Shown here in pieces: positions 8,301 through 13,259 of a DNA stretch of 13,259 bases (position 1 is its first letter; every line of letters begins with the position of its first letter). Location: the NCBI GenBank assembly GCA_020024175.1, contig JAHHUB010000025.1, positions 1 to 13,259 on the forward strand, in the 5' to 3' direction. Both the position numbers and the translations under genes were made by a program. The notes below the pieces were generated by a model. That model worked only from the letters and a program-made list of their open reading frames with translations. It did not search any database and was not told the DNA's origin. This DNA is from Oscillospiraceae bacterium. Lineage in GTDB: Bacteria; Bacillota; Clostridia; Oscillospirales; Ruminococcaceae.

Positions 8301-9130
8301 CAGTTTTGGAAGAACCATTGGAACAAAACTTTGTCCGCAAAAACATATTAAAAGATGTAAATGAATTTGTTAAAAACGGCATGGATCCGGATATAGCCTT
8401 AAAACAGGCTTCTGTGCGAATTTTCGGCTGTCCTCCAGGAACTTACGGGGCAGGTGTGGACATTCTTATAAACAGTAAAAAATGGGAAAATTCTGACGAT
8501 TTGGGACAGGCATACATTACATGGAGCGGTCATGCTTACACAAAAACCATGCATGGAGACAAATTACAGGATATTTTTTCAAAAAGGCTGTCAAACTGTG
8601 ATGCCACTGTAAAAAATATTTCTTCCTGTGAGGCAGATATGCTTGACAGTGATGATTTTTATAATTATCATGGTGGATTAATCAGTGCTGTTAAAAAAGT
8701 TAAAGGCTCTTTGCCGTCGTCCTATTCCACAAATGCTGCTGATACAGGACATATTATAACCAAAAACATACATGAAGAAACCTCAAAAATTATGCGTTCC
8801 AGAATAAATAACCCTCAATGGATTGAAGGGTTAAAAAAACACGGATTTAAAGGTGCTCAGGAATTTTCTTCTATGGTGGACATTGTTTTTGGCTGGGATG
8901 CCACTTCTGAAGTCATTGATGACTGGATGTATGATAATATATATGACACCTATATTGGTGACGAAAGTCTTCGTAGTTGGATAAAAAAAGAAAATCCTTA
9001 TGCTCTACATGCAATCAGTGAAAGACTTTTGGAAGCCTCACAAAGGGGAATGTGGAACAGCAGTGAAGATAAAGTCAATGAATTACAGGAAATTTATCTG
9101 GAAATGGAAGGCAGTTTTGAAGGATTATAA
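5378..9130 (+). CDS. cobN: CobN/ChlH-type chelatase large subunit, canonical paralog
   Basis: This 1250-aa protein is the size of CobN and ChlH/BchH, the large subunits that bind the tetrapyrrole and carry the metal site. Family signatures are intact. HVGTHGTIEWLPGK (543-556) is followed by DVPGEGAQAKRR (582-593). The C-terminal part has GETMKTCGDD (900-909), a GRPRIDVTLRISG stretch, RIFGCPPGTYGAG, and DSDDFYNYHGG (1090-1100) with His1098. It ends with an ATSEVIDDWMYD region and the usual EMEG tail. The N-terminal 350 residues are the less conserved head domain. The ATPase partners (chlI- and chlD-like) are in the same operon, 14 nt separates it from the radical SAM gene, and 20 nt from a second CobN. 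CobN proper inserts cobalt in the aerobic B12 pathway, but nothing else of that pathway is in view. Other roles, including metal removal from haem-like molecules as reported for CobN-like HmuS of Bacteroides, are open. Confidence 0.9.
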   Translation: MFNIVMIIQGEHKICEYNKVFSTLTDEIKNEVSFSIYEIYDIDGNEETYQKCETDIKNADFLFIDLHGGLTYFKSYQKLSALFMNKKKFYFYSGIDSEIDEMSKICFLTAFQMNTITAYMRAGGEKNYINLLKYMFKTFGNINCEYEKLEIPKFNGIYGIDESKEKEFLDNIKSETKPIIGILIHFSTYQNGDTKHIDNLIKKIKSENCVPFPIYTYMAPVGENGKGGLKEALNTYYLSDGKSNIDALIITTSFSLSVTSAPGTGGKVVDKSVFEPLNVPLFQAMTTTYSYEKWRKELAGLEPMYLSTNVYQPEFDGQIIGMVIATSEDIMTEYGSKKVYIPIEERTAKMAKLAKNWAILRKIPNKDKKVAIIFHNMPPRIDMIGSAYGLDTPASVFNMVQCLKKMGISMDYDFENGKDIIDKVIAGLTNDGRFLSENEMLKRAAFTAKKEDYEKWFLHYPQKVKDELFRDWGKAPGEFMTVNREILIPGIVNKNIFIGLQPPRAYEEKAEEAYHSTDLVCPYQYLAFYHYLENVYKANIIVHVGTHGTIEWLPGKEIALSNECYPDMAIGTLPHIYPYIIDVPGEGAQAKRRTSAVILDHLIPSMKQSGVYDKLAEIDELITQYYKSLGDDMGKAPILSKKIWENACNINLNQDLNLTDEDFAENNLEVVEKLHVWISEIKTSEIKDGLHIFGEPPTKDDNRMKNMVRLLVRVRNGDVPSIREGICACKGLNLDDLIDFPQKLNSNGKTNSMILDETDSLADDIFTQLDKLNYDKNKIIDLINKTIFPKESSMGEKLKECLGFACEKVYPSLLQTTDELKYFENAINGKFVIPGPSGAPSRGNASILPTGRNFYSIDPSTVPSRAAWEVGKTLANQLIENYKKENGKIPENIAIIVYSGETMKTCGDDIAEILYLYGVKPLYLGNTDRVVGLEVIPLEELGRPRIDVTLRISGLFRDTFPNLIELVDNAVNTVAVLEEPLEQNFVRKNILKDVNEFVKNGMDPDIALKQASVRIFGCPPGTYGAGVDILINSKKWENSDDLGQAYITWSGHAYTKTMHGDKLQDIFSKRLSNCDATVKNISSCEADMLDSDDFYNYHGGLISAVKKVKGSLPSSYSTNAADTGHIITKNIHEETSKIMRSRINNPQWIEGLKKHGFKGAQEFSSMVDIVFGWDATSEVIDDWMYDNIYDTYIGDESLRSWIKKENPYALHAISERLLEASQRGMWNSSEDKVNELQEIYLEMEGSFEGL

Positions 9131-9135
9131 AAAAG

Positions 9136-9141
9136 AAAGGA
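9136..9141 (+). promoter_or_regulatory. RBS supporting a TTG start for the second CobN-like gene
   Basis: AAAGGA at 9136-9141 lies 9 nt before TTG at 9151. The encoded KLIFLCCE is a beta strand like the N-terminus of the first CobN, and the next in-frame ATG would remove about 43 residues. The TTG is therefore the likely start, and may lower expression relative to the first CobN. Confidence 0.6.
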
Positions 9142-9150
9142 CGGTATATA

Positions 9151-12100
9151 TTGAAACTTATATTTCTATGCTGTGAACATATTTTTGGTGAATTTAAGTA
9201 TTTATGCAATGAATTAAATACACAATATTCATTTTTTTCCTCAAAAGAACTGGAAAATGAACAAAGCAGAAGTCAAATTATGAATGAAATCATGGAAAAT
9301 TCAGAAAAATATTTGACAGTTATACTTTTTTCAAATTTCGGTATGAATAAAACTTTAGAAAATTTCTATCTTGCCCTGCCTAAATCTGCGGTAATTATTC
9401 CAATCGGTTCTGATGCTGTTTTATTAAACGGTGCAACAGCTAAAGGGGAAGATATAGAAAAAATAAACCGCTACACTGCTTTCGGCGGAAATGAAAACAT
9501 AAAAAATGCATTAAAATATATAATAAATCAAATTGGTGAAGATAAATCGGTAAATTATAATGAACCTGTGGAAATACCTTTTGATGGAATTTACAGTTTT
9601 GATAATAATGAAATCTATCATGATTTAGAAACATATTTTAAGCAAAAAGGAAAAAACTATCCAGTATATGTGGGAATTTTAAGCCACAGAAGTGCATGGA
9701 TTAAACAGGATCTAGCTGCAGAAAAATCAATCTCGGAAAAACTCAACAGTATGGGCATAGGTACAATCTGTGTATTTTCTTATGGTGCTGACAATTCAAT
9801 AAACAGTCGGGGATTTAAGGAAATATTCAGTGAATGTTTTTCTCTAAACGGAAATCTTATAATAGATGTTTTGGTTAATTTTCAACTTTTTCTGCTCAAA
9901 GCACATAAAGGAGAAGATATTGCAAAAGCTGGTGAAAGAGAATTTTCCAATCTCAATATACCAATTATACATCCCCTCAGCCATTATTTCTTAACATACA
10001 AGCAATGGGAAAACTCACAAAATCCCTTGGGAGAGGGAACTGACACTTCAATAAACACAGCAGAAATGACAGGTATGATTGAACCTATCAGTGTAAGTGT
10101 TTTTGAAAATGGCAAACACATTGCTATAGAAGACAGAATAAATTTGCTATGTCGAAGAATTATTCGTTATTTAAGGCTAAAAAACAAAAATAACAGCGAA
10201 AAGAAAATTGCAATTATACTTCATAACTCTGTTTGTTCAGGAGTTGAAGCTACCATCGGAAAAGCTTTCGGATTAGATTCTTTTCAGTCAGTTGTAGATA
10301 TAATGAATAACCTTTTACGCCATGGATATAATGTAAATGATATTCCGCTTACAGGAGAAAAACTGCTTGAAACCATACAAAAACATAAGGCTATTTCTGA
10401 TTTTCGCTGGACAGGTATAAATGACATTATAGAAAGCGGCGGGGCTCTTTATAAAATGCCACTTAAAGAATACACAAAATACTACAATCAGCTGCCTGAA
10501 AACTCCCGAAAATATATGGAAAAAACCTGGGGTGCACCTCCCGGTGAAGCTATGGTATCTGGAGATGATATTATAATCACAGGGCTTTCATTTGGAAATA
10601 TTTCTGTTATGGTTCAGCCAAAAAGAGGCTGTTATGGTGCCAAATGCACAGGTGAAGTATGCAAAATTCTCCATGACCCATTCTGCCCGCCCACACATCA
10701 ATATTTAGCCACATACAGATATATTGAGAATATTTTTGATGCAGATGCAGTTATTCATGTGGGAACCGAAGGAAGTCTTGAATACCTGCCGGGAAAAACT
10801 AACTGCCTTTCCCAAAATTGTTGGCCCGATATTGTACTTGGTGCCCTTATCAATTTATATATCTATAATGCAGGGGTTACAGGTGAATCTATGATTGCAA
10901 AAAGACGTGGAAAAGCAGTACTTTTAAGCCATCTGCCATTGGCACTGGGAATTGATGAAACCTCCCGAAAAATAGTTGACAAAATAGACAGCTATTTTTA
11001 TTCAAAAGAGCTTTCCAACAATCAAACCGAAATTATAAAAACAGAAATTATGGATTTACTGAAAGATTTCTCTCAAAGTTTTGAAAAAGCATCAGAAAAT
11101 TTTGAGGAGTTTATAACTGAACTGAGAGATAAAATAAAATCATCAACATTTGCAGCACCTGTTACAGACAAGCATATTTTCGGAAAAATCCCTGATGAAG
11201 AAAAGAAAATAAACTTTATAACTGAAATAATTTGTGCTGATAATCAGTTTAGTTGTCTCGAAAATATGACTGATTATGATTTTAATAAGTTTATTAAGGA
11301 AAACATTAAGCTTGCTTTATCCTCAAAATGTGAAAACTCCTTACTTAAAGCTGATGTAGAAAGTTTATATGAAAAATTAAATCAAACCTTTAATGAGATG
11401 GAAAATTTAATGTCCGCTTTAGAGGGAGGTTATATAAAAGCTTCTGAATGTGGTATGCCTGATGAAAACGGAAGAAAAATTATTCCCACAGGCCGAAATT
11501 TGTATAATGTTGCCACAGGTAAAATTCCGACTAAACTAGCATACAGCCGTGGAAAAGAGATGGCTGAAAAACTGCTTGATGCATATATAAAAGACGAGGG
11601 GAAATATCCGGAAAAAATCGCTATGAACATGATTTCCACAGATATAACCCGCACCCAAGGCGAACAGCTTTCACAGGTTTTATATTTGTTGGGAGTAAAA
11701 CCTGTTTGGGATAAACAGGAAAGAGTGGTTTCTTTGGCTGTAATTCCCTTGGAAGATCTTAATCGCCCAAGAATTGATATAACTGTACGAATTTCGGGGG
11801 TTATGCGTGATACTTGGGGATTTGCTGTGGATATGATGGATACTGCTGTTATGATGGTTGCCGCCTTAAATGAACCTGAACAGGATAATTTTATCAAAAA
11901 AAATATTAGTGAAGATTTGGAAAACACCGAAGATCGCTCTAAAACCATCAGAATTTTTGGAGATCCTCCGGGAACCTATGGTTCAGGTATGGATTTAGCT
12001 TTAAAAGCCAGTGCTTGGAACAATGAAAAAGATTTGGCTAAATATTTTATATCCTATTCTGCTTTTGCTTATGGAAATAAATTAAACGGTAAAAAAAGTG

Positions 12101-12774
12101 TAAAAGAATTTATAGAAAATGCTAAAAAAGTAGATTTAACCTGTGATACATCTTCTGACAAAAGAACAGATGTTCTTGCCTGCGGGTTTGGCATGGGTAT
12201 ACAGGGAGGCTATCGAATGATAGCTAAATCATATGGTAAAAAAACTCCTAAGCAATACCAAAGTACCAATATAAAAGGTCAGGAAATAAAGATGAGTTCT
12301 TTATCTGAACACATAAGCAAAAATGTTGATGAAACTCTGTTAAATCCATTATGGCTCGATAAAATAATGACTGATGGTTATGATGGTGCCGCAGAAATAA
12401 TGCACAGAATTCAAAATCTGTTTGAAACACAGTGTACTAACGAGTGTTTGTCAGATAAACTTATTGATAATGTTGTTGATACCTATATTAATAATTATGA
12501 AGTCAGACAATGGTTTAGTGAAAATAACCCCTATGCCTTGGAGGAAACGGCTCGCAGAATGTTGGAACTTTACACCCGTAAAAAATGGATACCCAATGAA
12601 GAAACACTGGAAAATCTCCAAAATAATTATCTGCTTATAGAAGGTGATATGGAAAGCAATGTAAGCGGAAATGATGATTTACAAGGCGGAACCATAGAAA
12701 TTATTACAGATGACAGTGTAAATACCTGGAAAGAAAATCTGGATGAAATAGAAAAATTTCTCAATAAACAATAA
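9151..12774 (+). CDS. cobN: CobN/ChlH-type chelatase large subunit, diverged paralog with altered signature residues
   Basis: This 1207-aa protein has the full CobN/ChlH layout and length with no frameshift. Shared landmarks with the first CobN include QYLATYRYIENIF, LEYLPGK, AKRR, PTGRNLYN, LGVKPVWD, IPLEDLNRPRIDITVRISG and RIFGDPPGTYGSG. Several signature positions differ. GTHG becomes GTEG (Glu540 for His547 of the first copy). DVPGEG becomes GVTGES (575-580), keeping only the Val, Gly and Glu. The DSDD...HGG motif becomes ACGF...QGG (1010-1020, Gln1018 for His). An insertion holds Cys494, 499, 504 and 512 (CX4CX4CX7C), ending in HDPFCPP just before the QYLA helix. I recall CobN-like proteins of anaerobes and archaea with a similar Cys-rich loop. 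The gene follows the first copy by 20 nt and ends the operon before a strong terminator. It may be a non-catalytic H subunit, a substrate-holding partner, or a chelatase for a different metal. Family membership is certain; activity is not. Confidence 0.88.
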   Translation: MKLIFLCCEHIFGEFKYLCNELNTQYSFFSSKELENEQSRSQIMNEIMENSEKYLTVILFSNFGMNKTLENFYLALPKSAVIIPIGSDAVLLNGATAKGEDIEKINRYTAFGGNENIKNALKYIINQIGEDKSVNYNEPVEIPFDGIYSFDNNEIYHDLETYFKQKGKNYPVYVGILSHRSAWIKQDLAAEKSISEKLNSMGIGTICVFSYGADNSINSRGFKEIFSECFSLNGNLIIDVLVNFQLFLLKAHKGEDIAKAGEREFSNLNIPIIHPLSHYFLTYKQWENSQNPLGEGTDTSINTAEMTGMIEPISVSVFENGKHIAIEDRINLLCRRIIRYLRLKNKNNSEKKIAIILHNSVCSGVEATIGKAFGLDSFQSVVDIMNNLLRHGYNVNDIPLTGEKLLETIQKHKAISDFRWTGINDIIESGGALYKMPLKEYTKYYNQLPENSRKYMEKTWGAPPGEAMVSGDDIIITGLSFGNISVMVQPKRGCYGAKCTGEVCKILHDPFCPPTHQYLATYRYIENIFDADAVIHVGTEGSLEYLPGKTNCLSQNCWPDIVLGALINLYIYNAGVTGESMIAKRRGKAVLLSHLPLALGIDETSRKIVDKIDSYFYSKELSNNQTEIIKTEIMDLLKDFSQSFEKASENFEEFITELRDKIKSSTFAAPVTDKHIFGKIPDEEKKINFITEIICADNQFSCLENMTDYDFNKFIKENIKLALSSKCENSLLKADVESLYEKLNQTFNEMENLMSALEGGYIKASECGMPDENGRKIIPTGRNLYNVATGKIPTKLAYSRGKEMAEKLLDAYIKDEGKYPEKIAMNMISTDITRTQGEQLSQVLYLLGVKPVWDKQERVVSLAVIPLEDLNRPRIDITVRISGVMRDTWGFAVDMMDTAVMMVAALNEPEQDNFIKKNISEDLENTEDRSKTIRIFGDPPGTYGSGMDLALKASAWNNEKDLAKYFISYSAFAYGNKLNGKKSVKEFIENAKKVDLTCDTSSDKRTDVLACGFGMGIQGGYRMIAKSYGKKTPKQYQSTNIKGQEIKMSSLSEHISKNVDETLLNPLWLDKIMTDGYDGAAEIMHRIQNLFETQCTNECLSDKLIDNVVDTYINNYEVRQWFSENNPYALEETARRMLELYTRKKWIPNEETLENLQNNYLLIEGDMESNVSGNDDLQGGTIEIITDDSVNTWKENLDEIEKFLNKQ

Positions 12775-12786
12775 ATATTACATTAC

Positions 12787-12828
12787 AAAATACTCCACTT
12801 TTTAATCAAAAAATGGAGTATTTTTTTT
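12787..12828 (+). terminator. Strong intrinsic terminator of the chelatase operon
   Basis: AAAATACTCCA (12787-12797) pairs with TGGAGTATTTT (12814-12824). After one C-A mismatch, TTTTT (12799-12803) pairs with AAAAA (12808-12812) around an AATC loop, making a stem of about 17 positions. Eight consecutive T follow from 12821. It begins 12 nt after the last CobN stop codon and separates the operon from the regulator gene. Confidence 0.92.
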
Positions 12829-12856
12829 ATAAATAACAGAAATATTCAAAAAATAT

Positions 12857-12879
12857 AATATGATAATGATTTTCATATT
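12857..12879 (+). promoter_or_regulatory. Fur box (operator) upstream of the Fur-family gene
   Basis: TGATAATGATTTTCA at 12861-12875 matches the Bacillus-type 7-1-7 Fur consensus TGATAATnATTATCA at all but one position. The dyad extends to 23 bp centred on G12868, with 10 of 11 position pairs complementary and outer arms AATATGA and TCATATT. It runs into the -35 hexamer, so binding would block RNA polymerase. This indicates repression of the downstream gene, probably autoregulation by an iron-sensing Fur. Confidence 0.82.
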
Positions 12880-12905
12880 GACTTATTTTTTAGCAGTGGT
12901 ATAAT
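12878..12905 (+). promoter_or_regulatory. Promoter of the Fur-family gene
   Basis: TTGACT (12878-12883) and TATAAT (12900-12905) are separated by 16 nt, and TGG before the -10 makes it extended. Transcription would start near 12912, about 34 nt before the ATG at 12946. The -35 overlaps the right end of the Fur-type dyad. The sequence GTGGTATAAT resembles the -10 region of the chelatase operon (ATGGTATAAT). Confidence 0.85.
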
Positions 12906-12945
12906 ATTTAATATTGAAACTTAACAATTATAAGGTGGTTTTGCT

Positions 12946-13259
12946 ATGCAAAAAGCTCAATATCAAACCAAACAAATGGCTGCGCTTCTATCTTATCTCC
13001 AAACTGTTGAGGGAATGCATGTTACTGTAAATGATATTACTCAGGCACTTAAAGAAACAGGAGTATCTTTAGGTACAGCTACAATATACCGAAACCTGGA
13101 AAAAATGGCTGCAAAGGGAATTGTTGCAAAATATGTGGTAGACGGTACTTCAGGAGCCTGTTATGAATATTTAGGCAATAGTGAACATTGTCATAAACCC
13201 GTATGTTATCATTGCAAATGTGAAAAATGTGGCAGGCTTATTCATTTACAGTGTAACGA
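12946..13259 (+). CDS. fur: Fur-family metal-responsive repressor, 3' end cut by the window
   Basis: The open frame runs from the ATG at 12946 to the window edge with no stop (104 full codons). The N-terminal winged helix-turn-helix is clear, with the recognition region GTATIYRNLEKMAAKGIV (residues 43-60). The start of the C-terminal dimerisation and metal domain follows, including the structural zinc pair CEKCG (Cys92, Cys95). The segment 81-92 is rich in His and Cys (His81, Cys82, His83, Cys87, His89, Cys90, Cys92), where textbook Fur has mostly His; related clostridial regulators, as I recall them, have a similar segment. TAAGGTGG (12931-12938) gives a Shine-Dalgarno 7 nt before the ATG. 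The operator at its promoter fits iron-sensing Fur better than Zur or PerR, but the protein alone does not settle the metal. Placed next to the chelatase operon, it may regulate metal or tetrapyrrole use. Confidence 0.88.
   Translation, partial: MQKAQYQTKQMAALLSYLQTVEGMHVTVNDITQALKETGVSLGTATIYRNLEKMAAKGIVAKYVVDGTSGACYEYLGNSEHCHKPVCYHCKCEKCGRLIHLQCN

Noticed and set aside
8603..8609. GCCACTG, identical to the core of a cobalamin-riboswitch B12 box
   Set aside because: It lies inside the first CobN coding sequence without surrounding riboswitch structure; the true operon leader (about 1347-1378) is far too short for a riboswitch.
9131..9150. The two CobN genes as halves of one broken gene or a frameshift
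   Set aside because: Each encodes a full-length protein with its own N-terminal strand, active-site region and C-terminal tail, so they are tandem paralogs.
5378..12774. Standard aerobic cobaltochelatase for B12 synthesis
   Set aside because: No CobS/CobT or other corrin genes are in view, the ATPases are of the ChlI/ChlD type, and the inferred anaerobic lifestyle argues for the early cobalt route. It cannot be fully excluded from this window alone.
1379..12774. Bacteriochlorophyll magnesium chelatase operon, as in phototrophic Firmicutes
   Set aside because: The large subunits look closer to CobN than to BchH, there are two of them, and no other photosynthesis gene is present.
1..13259. 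CRISPR arrays, tRNA or rRNA genes, insertion sequences, attachment sites
   Set aside because: No regularly spaced repeats, transposase or integrase genes, or RNA-gene-like stretches were seen; gaps between genes are at most about 170 nt and are accounted for by terminators and promoters.

Overview
The window is AT-rich (roughly one-third G+C, judged by eye). Strong Shine-Dalgarno sequences, extended -10 promoters and a Bacillus-type Fur box all point to a low-GC Gram-positive anaerobe, most likely of the Clostridia. About 95% of it is coding, and every gene reads on the + strand.

Layout. (1) 52-1251: a Ser/Thr-linked lipoprotein, the substrate-binding protein of a metal-chelate/siderophore/tetrapyrrole ABC importer. 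No permease or ATPase is in view; they could lie upstream of the window. (2) 1252-1378: a long hairpin and an extended -10 promoter that overlap each other. (3) 1379-12774: a tight five-gene operon with gaps of 1-20 nt: a ChlD/BchD-like AAA+/vWA subunit, a ChlI/BchI-like AAA+ subunit, a radical SAM protein with a complete SPASM domain, and two consecutive CobN/ChlH-type large chelatase subunits of 1250 and 1207 aa. (4) 12787-12828: a strong intrinsic terminator. (5) 12857-12905: a near-perfect Fur-type operator on a promoter. (6) 12946 to the window end: a Fur-family repressor gene that runs off the edge.

How the genes may work together. Class I tetrapyrrole chelatases use an ATPase I/D motor pair on a large H (CobN/ChlH) subunit that holds the tetrapyrrole. 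All three subunit types are here, with two H subunits. No corrin, chlorophyll or haem biosynthesis genes are in view. The genes nearby are an iron/tetrapyrrole-type receptor, a Fur regulator and a two-auxiliary-cluster radical SAM enzyme. My inference is an anaerobic system that takes up a metal-tetrapyrrole (or metallophore) and removes or exchanges its metal, with the radical SAM enzyme modifying the tetrapyrrole or a partner protein. An unknown metal-tetrapyrrole biosynthesis is the main alternative. The first CobN keeps the family's signature residues. The second keeps the fold but has lost several of them and carries a Cys cluster, so it may be a non-catalytic or repurposed partner. That pairing, with the SPASM enzyme, is the most interesting feature of the window.
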